Shown here: piece by piece, positions 12,700 to 24,289 of the stretch
Layout: every line of letters starts with the position of its first letter
Position numbering within the stretch: position 1 is the first letter of the stretch
NCBI RefSeq assembly: GCF_004193775.1
Contig: NC_041004.1
Span: 38,774,411 to 38,838,410 of the forward strand
DNA: 64,000 bases
Source: Glycine soja
Taxonomy: Eukaryota; Streptophyta; Magnoliopsida; Fabales; Fabaceae
Direction of reading: 5' to 3'
Notes under the pieces: model-generated
The model's input: only the letters and a program-made list of their open reading frames with translations
What the model was told of the DNA's origin: nothing
Databases searched by the model: none
Translations under genes and position numbers: made by a program

Positions 12700-13660
12700 C
12701 TTGGTTAGTGTTAGTGTTAGTGTTGCTCTCTTGTTATTTATTTATTATTTGGGGTGAGTTCGTTCGTGTTACCTTTTAAAATTTAATCAATCCCCATGTT
12801 GTTTATTGCACAGTGCACAGTATTGAGATGAGGAAGATAAACTCAGAATCTTCACTCTACAGTGATGTGCTCCGGGAACGTGGAAAACAAGTGCACACCA
12901 TAAAGATAGGGTGAGTTCTACCCCAAAATTGCCGGTGTTGGTGCTATTTTGCCAGTTTATTTTTTTAGTTAAGCAATAATTATTTTACAGAGTTTGGTGA
13001 AAGCAAATCTTTTCCTTCTGAAATTAACTGTTTTCAGTAAAAAAAAATTATGAAACAAAAAGGCCGCTAAACTCTAAAACGATTACTATTCTTTCCATAT
13101 AAGGAAAAAGAAGTGCTCAAAAGAGAGAGTTTGATGTGTATTGCATGTAAGAATGGTTGAGCTCAAGTGTATGCATTCTAAGGGTTGAGTATTCGAATCC
13201 AGATAAATGTACCGGCCCGTTAAGCATGCAGATTAGTGTGGATTGGGCAGATAATGGTTTTTTTAATCTGTATAATTATATCAAGTTTATAAGTCTGAAT
13301 TTGTTAAATTTATCGATCTAACAAATTTTATTGGTAAATTAGTGAATTACCGTTTAATCTGCCTAAGTCCAATGTAAATGTATTTTTAATTTATTTTTAT
13401 GTTAAAATTTTGATCTTAAATTTAGATCGTTATTTTTAATTTATTATGTTAAAATATTGGTATATTTTTGTGTGATAAATTTTATCTTAAAAAATGTAGT
13501 CAATTTTTTTTTCTTTTAATTTTATACATTTTTCACTTTTTAAAAAATATTTTTCTAATAAAAGATACTTTTTCAATTAAATATTTGGATCTATGAACCG
13601 GTCTATTTATTTGTGGGCTGAACACCAAACTTAAAAAATAGTCCATTTATTTCGCGAACC
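12700..13660. other. Intergenic DNA upstream of the patatin-like gene
   Basis: This contains a short TTAGTG direct repeat near 12704-12724 and otherwise AT-rich sequence. No gene is recognised. Confidence 0.55.
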
Positions 13661-15165
13661 AAGCTTATTCGACTCTTCTAAAGATGGGGTTCGCTAACAA
13701 AATAAAACAAACTAATGTGTAATAAATAAAAGAATAAAGAATCAATGCCTAGAATATGAAAATAGCACAAATTGCCAAATACAAGAAACAAATCCTCGAA
13801 AAAGGTGCCAATTTGCTTGATGATAAATCCTTGACAAGTAACCAAAGTATCATGCAAATAGTATAAAATAATAAGTTCGAGTACCATATCCATAAGAACT
13901 TGTTTGTATCAAGCTATTTATACAGATTCAACAACTACACAAAGGATAATTTTGGTCTTGTATAAGATGATTAAAAAAATAACAAATAAAAGGTGGGCAA
14001 AAGGAGCCAAATGGAAATTAAATGAAGTGTTGAGGATTTTACTACACTAAACTAACAATCTCAGTAGTTATAAATGTTTTCTTTACCCAATGTTCACTCT
14101 AATGCAATCTTGATTTACTATAGTGCTCTAACAATGATTCCTCCTGTAAAAGAGCCTAAGTTGTTTAACTCAACTCCTAATTCCTTAGCAAGTCAAGCTA
14201 AACCATTTGGATTCAAAAACAAAGGTTTATCAAGACTAACAAATGTTATTTCATCCCTAGACATAATGCCCATCAGATACCATTTTTAAATTTTAGTCAA
14301 AAAACATTTCTCAATGACAGTTTAATTATGAAACATGTTCATATGATTGACCACTAATGATACTAACAAACATTCCTCCATCCTTAATTTTCAAAACTTA
14401 ATTTTCAAGCATTTCCTGATGACAATAAAAACAAAGAATTAAAGCTAAGATAATCAAATCATAAACACAAGTAAACTTCGTACACCAATTCCCCAACAAA
14501 GGATAAACTAGTTTCACATTGTCATGAGAGGAATCGAAATTACAAATTGGAAGCAAGAAAATGAAGAAAAATGAAAGATGAAGATAGATGGGAGCTTCAG
14601 TTGCCACACACACCCCATGGTTTATGCCCTTTTGGCAATCCCAAAAGAATGCCCTTTTATATCGGGCTCAAGATCTTTGTCTTGTCACTGCAAGGTACGG
14701 TTTACTCGCTAGGCAAGACATACCCACCAGGCGAGTTCTTTACGGATTCCAAAAGACACTTCAAATGTGATTTCGAAATTCTTTAACAATTGAAATTCTA
14801 AATTTATTTTTTCACTCAGTGACCTTTACTCACTGGACGAGTTCTTATGATGACTTGACACTTCTCCTTCTCTCTTGGGCTGTGATGTGACCTTGTTTGC
14901 ACGATTACTCTCACTGGATAAGCATAGCTCGTAGGCGAGCATCGTGAATGACATCTTCAATTGGTGATCCAAAGCCTTGAAAAAAAGTAAAAACTACGAG
15001 AAAAGGATTAAAATTTTATTTATGGCCTAGGATTCTATAAAACTTTATTTCCTAACTAAATCGAGGCTAAACTAAAGCAAAAATTTAGGAAAAGTAGATA
15101 ATTATTGTGTTATTTGTAATTCAAATGAACATATGCCTAATAATTATCATCGGACCTTAAATGGG
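13660..15165. repeat. Degenerate LTR-retrotransposon-like tract
   Basis: This stretch has intermediate GC and no intact frame. It contains GC-richer blocks with repeated CTCGCTAGGC / CACTGG / GGCGAG-type words (about 14700-14940), ending in a segment with ATAATTA and CATATGC (about 15085-15150). A tract of the same kind, with GCGCTAAGCG-like words followed by a similar tail, occurs at about 31000-31320. This suggests two decayed copies of one repeat family. No gag, pol or primer-binding site was seen, so the LTR assignment is tentative. Confidence 0.35.
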
Positions 15166-15959
15166 CCAAACTGGTTCGTATAGCCACCCCTAACGCATCT
15201 TTAGTTAGACTTGATAGCACAAGATTAAGAATTATAATCAAAATTAACAAGTCTTTTCGCATTGTATTTTTAAATTTGAATAAAATTTATAAGTAAAGAA
15301 AATATTTATCAAAATGTTGCATTGCAGTGTAACTGAGTTTCATTTGATACTTCACACCAATAACGTGATATTTCAAAAAAATAATAATATATAAAACATG
15401 AATAAATTATTTAAAGACCTTTAAAATTAAGAGAAATTATAAACAAAATTATTTAAATTAAGACACGTTACTAAAATGTTATTGATTCAAGTGAAACTGG
15501 ATGCTAATCACTTAAATAAGGTCTTGAATTCTAATTTTGTGAATGAAACCAGTTAAGTGTCACTTTACAAACTGATTTTCTTAACATTATTAATAGTTGT
15601 AGTGATATTACATCATCACTTAACTAATGACAAAAGACTTAAAGCATAATTTTTAATATTTTAAAGACTTAAAATAATAAAAATTAGAAACCCAAAATAA
15701 AATTCAATCATTTTTCATAGATATTAAACACATTTAAAACAATAATATTCTACGTCTATCTCAATACAAACCGAAACAAGGTTAGAAACCGGTAGCCCGT
15801 AGGTAATAATAAACAAGAGCATGGTTCAAATAGGGAAATATTAACAAGAGGATTGCTATTGAGAGTAGCCCAATTGCTAATGGCACTATCCACATGGGTA
15901 CCTTTTTTGCTTTGTCCCAAAATTGTTCCTTGAACGAAATACAACAGAATCATGTTTAG

Positions 15960-16090
15960 GGAGGGGTGCACAAGGGGAAGGAGAATCAGAGAAGGAGAGG
16001 GAAAAGAGAAAAAGAAGTTTGGGGGTGAGAAGAAGGAGTTTGAACGGACGGGAAGGGGAAGGGAAAGGGGTGGGGGTGGGGGTGGGGAAA
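15960..16090 (+). other. Purine-rich tract ending in a G-quadruplex motif
   Basis: About 130 bases of nearly uninterrupted G/A end in four G-runs of at least four Gs, separated by single T residues, at about 16066-16088. This matches the G-quadruplex consensus on the plus strand. Open frames here are low-complexity translations and are not supported as genes. It lies about 260 bases left of the MULE insertion. Confidence 0.6.
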
Positions 16091-16340
16091 ACTACCTTAG
16101 GGTCAGTTTGGTCTTTTCCTGCTACTTTTCAAAAAGTTATAGTGAAAATAGCAAATTGTGACAGCGGGAATAGTAGTTCCAATATATTAAATCCCATTCA
16201 ATTTCTTTTTATCCCGGATTATTCTTCTATGTCAAGCACAAAAGCAGGCTTTGGGCCCAAAAATAAAACATCAAAGCTGACATTTTTCCGGTCTTTATTT
16301 AACTGTGGGCTTGAACTTTCTTGGATCTGACTCATAGCTA

Positions 16341-16349
16341 GATTGAAAG
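16341..16349. repeat. Left 9-bp target-site duplication of the MULE
   Basis: GATTGAAAG directly abuts the left terminal inverted repeat and is identical to 25877-25885 at the right end. Nine base pairs is the usual Mutator-superfamily duplication. Confidence 0.95.
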
Positions 16350-16421
16350 GGGAGTTGCTACGTGCACCCAGCATTATTGCTGGGGCACCCAGCAAACAGT
16401 GAAGTGGCGAAACTGCCCTTC
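16350..16421 (+). repeat. Left terminal inverted repeat of the MULE
   Basis: About 72 bp. It aligns in inverse orientation with 25804-25876 through the blocks GGG, TGCTA, GTGCACCCAGCA, ATTGCTGG, GCACCCAGCAA, GAAACT and CCCTTC. It contains an imperfect inner palindrome centred near 16376. Confidence 0.92.
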
Positions 16422-16429
16422 AGCAATTA

Positions 16430-16640
16430 TTCTTCCGGAAGAAGGTTCTTCCGGAAAGTTTCCGGAAATAATTTTTCCGGAAAGTTTCCGGAAGAACCTT
16501 CTTCCGGAAGAATAATTTGTGTCTTCCGGAAAAACTCACAGACAATTTCCGGAAGAACGTCATCCGGAATGTTTCCGGAAGAAGCTTCTTCCGGAAGAAT
16601 TCCAGTGTCTTCCGGAAGAAGCTTCTTCCGGAAGTTATTT
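16430..16640. repeat. Subterminal TTCCGGAA palindrome array, left
   Basis: The 8-bp palindrome TTCCGGAA occurs 12 times, plus one near-match, in about 210 bp. Many copies are extended to CTTCTTCCGGAAGAAG, and they sit in both orientations, so neighbouring copies can pair. Open frames across this array are repeat artefacts. Confidence 0.95.
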
Positions 16641-16737
16641 TTTTTTTTAATGCGTATGTAATGACGATTTTGCCCTTGTGTAAATTTCTTTAAATTAACG
16701 TCTTCAGGCTGTGTTTTACTGCGCTTTCTTTCTTTCT

Positions 16738-16800
16738 TCTTCCGTTTGCTTTGTTTCGTCTTCCGTTTGCTTTGTTTCTTCTTCCGTTTGCTGTTGTTTC
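16738..16800 (+). repeat. Three short tandem copies of CTTCCGTTTGCTTTGTTTC
   Basis: A roughly 22-bp pyrimidine-rich unit is repeated three times in the leader between the left array and the transposase gene. It probably lies in the 5' untranslated region. Confidence 0.7.
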
Positions 16801-16976
16801 GGTGGTGGTCCCTTCAGCAGTCTGTTGGTGGTCCAGTGAAGTGAAGTATTTGAAGATTTGGTGGTCCCGTGTTCCGTATTTGAAGTTTTATTAGTGGCTG
16901 TTGTTCCTATTTTGTCAGAGGTACGCGTTTATTTCGTTTTCCGGTTAGCTTTTAGAGAAGAAAAACAGTAAAAAAT

Positions 16977-17232
16977 GTATCCGGAAGAAATTTTAGGCAC
17001 AGAAGGAGGAAGGTCCGGAATGACCACTTCCGGATGAAGGTCTTCCGGAAGTTACGAAAGCCAATTCCGGAAGAAGTGCTTCCGGAAATAACTATTTCCG
17101 GAAGACCTTCTTCCGGAATTGGGCTTCTTAACTTCCGGAAGAAGGTCTTCCGGAAGTTACGAAGCCCAATTCCGGAAGAAGTGCTTCCGGAATTGGCCTT
17201 CGTAACTTCCGGAAGAACTTCTTCCGGAATGT
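16977..17232. repeat. Second TTCCGGAA palindrome array, transposase leader
   Basis: Eleven exact TTCCGGAA copies and three near-matches lie in about 255 bp, spaced roughly 15-25 bp. They include a repeated module GGTCTTCCGGAAGTTACGAA. A plausible leader intron could run from a CAGAG|GTACGC donor near 16920 to an acceptor near 17640. That would remove this array from the mature message, but this is inference. Confidence 0.9.
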
Positions 17233-17713
17233 TAAATTATTACTAATTTATTAATTTCTGTTTTATAATTTTTTTAATTTCTGTTTTATATATATTTCTG
17301 TTAGTTAATAATGAATTATTGGTTTAATTAGGTATAATGATATATATTGTGGATTATAATTTTTTTTGTTTTATAATGGTATATATATTTCTGTTTTATA
17401 ATTTTTTTTTATTTCTGGTTTATATATGTTGTGGATTATTGATTTAATTAGGTATAATGGTATAATATTAAATGATTTAGGTAACTTAAATGTATAATGG
17501 TACAAAAATGTTTTATTAGTTGTTTATTATAGTGATAAGTTTAGTTTAAGTAAATAATGTAGTTATAAATTTAGAATATAGTGATAATTTTAATATAGTC
17601 GTGTATGATGCATATGTCCTATTAATATGTTTGTTATTTAAGGTGTAGTAAATTTTTGGATGTGGTTATATGATAATTTGAATGTACTTGTGTATGATGC
17701 ATATGTCCTTAAG

Positions 17714-20693
17714 ATGGACGAAGATCAATGGAGGTATGACTTTGCGATGTCACAAGAAGTTGATATGGATTATGATTATGATAATCAAGAAGAATGTGGA
17801 GTGAATGAACGACATGTCGATTGTTCAAATGCTTTTAATACATCTCAGGTAATCATAGATAATTTGAGTCATTGGTTGAATTGATGGTTTGTACGAAAAT
17901 TAATGTGTTAGGGTTGCGTTGTAGGTATTCGCTACTCGAGATGATGTTTTGCAATGGGCTCGAACAGTTGCCCATGAAAATGGATTTGTTGCAGTGATTA
18001 TGAGATCTGACACAGAGACCGGTAGCAGAGGAAGAAGTTCATTTGTGTTAATTGGGTGTGAAAGGAGTGGTACGTACAAGTGTAGAAATAAAGAATTCGT
18101 TAGAAAAGACACCGGGAGTAGGAAATGTGGTTGTCCCTTCAGGCTTCGTGGGAAACCAGTGCGTGGAGGGGAAGGTTGGATGGTGAAGTTGATCTGTGGG
18201 ATTCATAATCATGAATTGGCGAAGTCCTTAGTTGGACATCCATACGCCGGGCGATTGACTAAGGAAGAAAAGAAAATTATTGCTGATATGACAAAGTCGA
18301 TGGTGAAACCGAAAAACATCTTGCTAACGTTGAAGGAACACAATGCCGACAGTTACACCACGATAAAGCAAATTTACAATGCAAGAAGTGCATATCGTTC
18401 TTCAATAAGAGGAGCTGATACCGAAATGCAGCATCTGATGAAGCTTCTCGAACGTGATCAATACATTCATTGGCATAGATTGAAGGATGAAGTTGTGGTG
18501 CGTGATCTGTTTTGGTGTCACCCAGATGCAGTAAAGTTATGCAATGCATGTCATCTGGTGTTTTTTATAGACAGTACCTACAAAACAAACAGGTACAGAC
18601 TCCCACTACTTGACTTTGTTGGAGTGACACCAACGGCGATGACATTCTCTGCTGGGTTTGCATATCTGGAGGCTGAGCGTGTTAATAATATTGTATGGGC
18701 TTTGGAACGATTTCGAGGCCTATTTTTAAGACACGATCGCCTCCCTCTTGTTATTGTCACTGACAGAGACCTAGCACTGATGAATGCAGTGAAAACTGTG
18801 TTTCCCGAGTCTACTAATTTGTTGTGCAGGTTTCATATCGATAAGAATGTGAAGGCGAAGTGCAAATCTTTAATCGGGGAAAAAAATGCGTGGGACTATG
18901 TAATGGATAACTGGGGTACTTTGGTTGATTGTCCGTCCGAATACGAGTTCCATGAGTCATATCAGAAGTTTCAAGTTGCTTGTTCGCCTTGGCCGATGTT
19001 CGTTGACTATGTTAACGACACATGGATTATCCCCCACAAGGAAAAATTTATTACAGCATGGACGAATAAGGTCATGCACCTAGGCAACACAACAACAAAC
19101 AGGTATTAACAACTGATTTTATTTGTTAGTAACGATTAATATTAAATGGTATTTAATTGTTGTATATTTTCATGTTTGTTGTGTATTTTAAATGTAGGGT
19201 TGAATCAGCTCATTGGGCTCTCAAAAGAGTACTACAAAATAGCGTTGGAGACCTATGTAGTGTTTGGGATGCCATGAACAACATGATCACGCTGCAACAC
19301 GTCGAAATTAAAGCATCCTTTGAAACCAGTACGCATGTGGTTGGCCATGTATATAAAAAAACCTTATACAAGAGGCTTCTTGGGATGGTTTCGAGGGATG
19401 CTTTAAATCAGATTGCTTCTGAGATTGACCGTCTACGTTATCTCGGCAACAATCTCTCTTCTTGTGGTTGTGTGATGAGAAGCACGCACGGGCTTCCTTG
19501 TGCATGTGAGCTTTCTAGGTATACTGCTAGCAGCATCCCATTGGAGTCAGTCCATCTTTTTTGGAGGAGACTTTGCTTTTCAGACCAAGGGTTATGTGAG
19601 ACGGAAGTCACCATCAAGGAAGAAATAGAGGTCATATCTAAAAGGTTTGATGAACTTGATGTGGCTGGCAAAGTAAATCTGAAGAGTAAACTTCGAGAAA
19701 TCGCATACCCTGATCATAACTCTATGTGCCCTCCTCCATCAAAGGTGAACACTAAAGGTGCACCGAAGAAACCGATGAAAAGAAGTCAAACATCCACAAA
19801 GCGTGATCCGTCTTACTGGGAGTATGTTGATGCTTTTCATTCTGTTCAAAGCAGCAACTCTCCAGTGAAACGAAGTGCATCATGTTCTCAACCGCGTCAG
19901 CCAACAAGGATCATCCCGATGTTGGATCAATTTGCGTCATTCTTTCAAGGTTTCATTCGTGACGTTGTGGATGTGAAAGCGGACGGTAACTGTGGATATC
20001 GGTCCATTGGCGCTTTATTAGGTATGGGGGAAGATTCGTGGCCGTTAGTGCGTAATGAATTGCTTAAAGAACTTGGCAGGTGGTCGCATGAGTACATGAA
20101 CCTCTTCGGTGGCACAGAGAGATTTGAACAATTAAAGTTGTCCCTACTTGTTGATGGATTTTCAAAGGTATGTTTTTAGGTTAATTTTTTTTAATAACAA
20201 TGTTTAAATTACTTACATGTGTATGTTTGGTTCATTCAGGTTAGTGTGGACAAGTGGATGGATATAACAGACATGGGATATGTGATTGCTTCACGGTATA
20301 ACGTAATCCTTGTATCGTTGTCCCAACAACAAAGCATGACATTTTTCCCTCTTAGAAGTCAACCACCACCTGACTCTTCTGGCCACCGCATCATATGTGT
20401 CGGTCACGTGTTTGGAAATCATTTTGTTCAGGTACATTGAATATAGTTAGTGTAACAATTATGCAATGACTTCGCTTGTTCGTTTGGCACGGTCAGCGCA
20501 TGATATAATGTTTGTTCATGTACAACAGGTTTATTTGAAAGACCATTGTCCGTTGCCGCCCCCATCGCTGTTGTGGTCAACCAATTGTTATTCTCAGGCA
20601 AAGCAATGGGCAATTCCATATATTAGTAGAATGCAGGAATACACAAGCTTGATGTCATTCAAAACACACTATGTAGACCTAAATGAAGACTAA
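17714..20693 (+). CDS. MULE transposase fused to a C-terminal OTU cysteine-protease domain (5 exons)
   Basis: The gene is intact, 879 residues. Exons are 17714-17848, 17925-19102, 19198-20167, 20240-20431 and 20529-20693; all introns are GT-AG and phases agree. The start at 17714 (MDEDQW) has a good AAG-ATG-G context; an in-frame ATG at 17660 is the alternative. Domains in order: an acidic N-terminus; a FAR1/MuDR-type zinc-binding domain with C90, C98, C113, C115, H139, H141; an RNase-H-fold transposase core with candidate DDE residues D261 (FIDSTYKTNRYRLPLL), D325 (IVTDRDLALMNAV) and E440 (RVESAHWALKR); and a SWIM-like finger with C527, C529, C539, C541, ending CxC rather than the usual CxH. 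The OTU domain follows, with D696/D700, catalytic C703 in DGNCGYR and candidate H822 in NHFVQV. The OTU part would cleave ubiquitin or ubiquitin-like conjugates; its target is unknown. Confidence 0.93.
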
Positions 20694-22100
20694 ACATTCA
20701 TTGTTTATTTATTTGTATTCATTATGCGATATAATTCGTTGTAACCCGTCACTAACCAATTAATATTATCAACTACTCGTTTGGTTAAGCAAGGAAATTG
20801 TTGGTCCAACAAAAATCATTTACGCGTACAGCATACATCATTGTCATAATTGACAACACATAATGACATTCATAGTTTACCTGTAAGAAAATTGGCACGT
20901 AAATGGAAATGGTTCTTCATCTATTTCGTAGAAAGAGCTCCAACCCATAAGTGGCTGAGACTCCATGATCATGCTCCAGACACGAAGATATATAAAGACG
21001 TTGAAGTATTGAAGAAGGATTATAAGTCCCTTCCTTGCTGAAACAGTAGTAGAACGTGGGGAATATGAAAGGAAGTTGGCAATTTATATGAATACGAAAT
21101 AGGAATATACGATGATGAGAGTGAATCATATGTAACTTAAGGTGGCTATTAATTGCTTGGAGAATGTGCGCGCCGCCTTCTATGCGTGAATGCGTTTTAA
21201 TGGTGACGATGAGTATGCTTGCGAGAGTTACAAGAATACAAGGGGAATAAGAATATTCCAAGTTTGAACTTTAATGAACTCTCTTGCTTCTTTAATGAAT
21301 AGGTTTTGAAGATTGTGATCGTGGAGCTTCTGTGCATTTGGAAGATTTGATCTTTTTTAGGATCCTTTAATTAATCCGTTTATCACATTGTAAACAAGCA
21401 AGATGATTAGGTCTAATATGCTGTTATGTAGCCTATAATGGAACTGTGCATGCTAGCTCTGCTTGCTTTAGGCCAATCATGAATTCGGTTATTACAGTAA
21501 TTATTTACTTGAACATGGAAAAAGGGTTCATTTCCTATTTTTTTCGATTTTGAGGCTTTGTTTTGACGTGTTAGTTGACGGAACTGGGGAACGGGACTAT
21601 TTTTTTTGGATTCTTTGACGTCCAAACATGAGAAATGGCCGCCCTCCATTGTCTCAGGGCACAGGCACACCCACGCAAAAAATTCCCAAACATGGGTACT
21701 TGAACATGGAAAAAGGGTTCATTTCCTATTTTTTTCGATTTTGAGGCTTTGTTTTGACGTGTTAGTTGACGGAACTGGGGAACGGGACTATTTTTTTTGG
21801 ATTCTTTGACGTCCAAACATGAGAACTGGGGAACGGGACTATTTCCTGATTTATTAATTATTTTAAAAACTTTTATTTTTTATGTAATTCTTACAAACAA
21901 AACTCATGATTCTAGGTTCCTTTTTTTTAAAAATAAATTTAAAACAACCGTAAACTTCGCTTAAGGACCACAAACAATCGGAATAACAAACTATATTATA
22001 AAATAATAAACTGTGCAAAACACGCCAACTATATTAAACAAAAACTGTAATAATCACAAATATTCATGTCAACTACAACACAACAATATAAATACAATGA
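20694..22100. other. Spacer between the convergent MULE genes
   Basis: This is mainly the 3' flanks of the transposase (plus) and PMD gene (minus). It includes a tandem duplication at 21506-21824. Open frames in the duplicated part, and at 20850-21041, show no recognisable domain. Confidence 0.6.
21506..21824. repeat. Tandem duplication, 191-bp period
   Basis: Bases 21506-21633 recur at 21697-21824 with virtually no differences. A short third start of the unit (AACTGGGGAACGGGACTATTT) follows at about 21824. Near-identity implies a recent duplication. Confidence 0.88.
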
Positions 22101-24150
22101 TCAATGGTCCGTGCGGCGTCTCTGACGAGCCCTGACCGTCCCATCAGCACTGGGTCCCCCTCTCGCGATCGTCAGGCAGTCCTGCATAATGTCATATAAC
22201 TCTGTGCCTGCAGTGACTATCCTAAGGTTGAGCACACGCTCCAACCTCTGTGCAATCGCCTCATATCCCTCGTAATCATCCTGTCAAAGTCAGTAAAAAC
22301 ATTTATTATGAAATTCAAAATAAACAACAACTCATAAAACATTAAACGCGCAAATAATCTTACCACATATGGAGGGGGGTCAAATGCCACTGGAACCTGG
22401 GGGCTGGGCGGCTGTATGTAGTCCTCAGGGTCTGCAGCTGGTGCATCCCTCTGCTGGTCAGCTGCCTGGGTCGGTGTCATGAAAGGGTGAGATATGCGGA
22501 AAAATCACTCAATGTAATCCGCAGATACCTGCCCAGGCACTAAACAAGGCTGACCCGCAGGTAGTAAGTGATCCGCAAACTCCATCCACCTGTCATCTAT
22601 CTGCTCCTGTGACAATCGTGCACTAACAGGCGGCGGAGGGATGCTCTGGATGTAACCGAACTGGCGTACCACCCTCTCCGGTCGAACTGCGACGATCATA
22701 GGACCCCATCTGAGCTGACCCTGGAACGATGAAATCTCCTGAAACGCCCTAACACCCCGATGCTCCGTGTACGGCAACCAGGACACATCTGTGACGGTCA
22801 AACCATCACAACGTGCCCTGTAGGGTGCTCCTGTGATGCCCTTCATGTGCGCCTTCGACGTCAACCACCGGGAAGCACGTGGGGACGTCTCCTGGTATGT
22901 GTCGTCAGTCACGCACTGATGCACACTAGGGAAGTGCTCATAGATCCAGCACTACACAATAATTGAGGTTAACATAACATAAAAACATGTTTAAATCATA
23001 ATCGAACCTAACATATTAATAAACACAAAATTTACCTGAAATAGCGTCAAGTACCCCGCAAGCTGTCTGGTGGTGGTCCTACAAGCCTCATCTAACTGGT
23101 CGTACATATGAACCAGCGCGGCAACCCCCCAAGCGTAACCACCACTATGAGCGAGGTCCCGGAAAGCGTCAAGGTGGACCACATGCACGTATGTTGCACT
23201 CTTATTAGCAAAAAGAGTGCAACCGACAAGGTGCAGCAAATAAGCGCGAGCTGCGACAATCCACCGCCGGGCCTGACATCTGGTCTCATAAATGTCACGA
23301 ACCCATCCTAATCGTACATATGCTCCACGTGTGAGCGCTGTCTCGGCTCTGGCCTCCTCCGCAGACACTTCCAGCAACTCCGTGAGCAAGAATCTGGCCT
23401 CCTCCGTAGAAAGAGCGTGGAAACTGTGCAAGGCGCCAGTGATGGGCAAATGTAGAATGGACGACACATCATCCAATGTGATCGTCAGCTCTCCTACTGG
23501 AAGGTGGAAGGTGCTAGTCTCACTGTGCCACCTCTCCACAAATGCGGATATAAGTCCAGGATCGCCAGTAATAACTGAACAATCTATCAGTGGACTTAAT
23601 CCTGTGGCAGCCACCAGGCCTTCAATCTCAGGCACTAGCCTCCCAATCAGTGTCAGCTTCCTCCCATGTGACACTAACTTCAAATCAGGACGTTCCTGAT
23701 TTGAAGTACAAATTATACAATTATTAAAAAAAAATTAATCATAAACAAATAAATAAACAATGACAAATAATTAACAAATTAAAATACCTGTCCACTCCAC
23801 ACGGCATGTGCAACATGCTCGGCAAATGATGTGAGCACTGACGGGTCACGTGGACCACCAGGGAATTCCTCTGCAGCATCATCACCATCTGACCCCTCAC
23901 CACTATCAGCACCCTGTGCGTCCGCACGCATCTCAGGTGCCTCCGTAGGCTGCTCAGGGACATCATCAGTCATGTCAGCGACGTCCTCAGCCATATCACG
24001 TCCCTCCGTAGTCATCTGATGAACGCGTAGCCTACGGGCTGAGGCAGTAGGCCTACGCCTCTCGGGAACATCGCCAGCATCCTCGTCAGCAGCTCTATCT
24101 CTGCCTACAAATCTACCTATGGCACGACCTAAACCTCGTGTTCTGGCCAT
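22101..24150 (-). pseudogene. Plant mobile domain (MAIN-like) gene with one internal stop (4 exons)
   Basis: The exons are 24150-23788, 23695-23036, 22951-22364 and 22280-22101. They join in phase 0 throughout, for 596 codons plus stop. The N-terminus (about residues 1-120) is an acidic, low-complexity Asp/Glu/Ala/Pro-rich tail. The plant mobile domain (aminotransferase-like PMD, as in MAIN/MAIL1) spans roughly residues 125-480, with family features GLSPLIDCS, VGELTITLDDVSSILHLPI, AYLLHLVGCTLF and GGYAWGVAALVHMYDQL. Codon 490 is TGA at 22507-22505, in the context DYIE*FFRISHPF where the family has Trp. The frame is open again afterwards to a normal C-terminus. So this is a single TGG-to-TGA change, and the stopped product would be 489 residues containing most of the PMD. 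MAIN-type PMD proteins act in the nucleus in gene regulation and TE silencing. TE-borne PMDs are known, but this protein's role is unknown. Confidence 0.88.
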
Positions 24151-24289
24151 GATCTGTAAATCATGTCGAACACGTTTTTTTTTCGGTCAAAATATACACA
24201 ATTTTCTTTATAAAAAATCAACTTTATTTATAAACAAATAAGACTAACTTAAATCAAATCATTTTCACACATACACGACCTAATTTTAA

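Noticed and set aside
15923..16330. A 135-codon open frame rich in Gly, Arg, Glu and Lys
   Set aside because: It is a low-complexity translation of a purine-rich, G-quadruplex-like tract without a domain or splice support.
16362..16661. Open frame through the left TTCCGGAA array; similar ones at 17034-17246 and 25178-25539
   Set aside because: Translation is a repetitive SSGR/FRK pattern produced by the repeat itself, with no conserved domain.
21413..21816. Two overlapping minus-strand open frames with the same internal sequence
   Set aside because: They read through the 191-bp tandem duplication, so the shared peptide is a duplication artefact.
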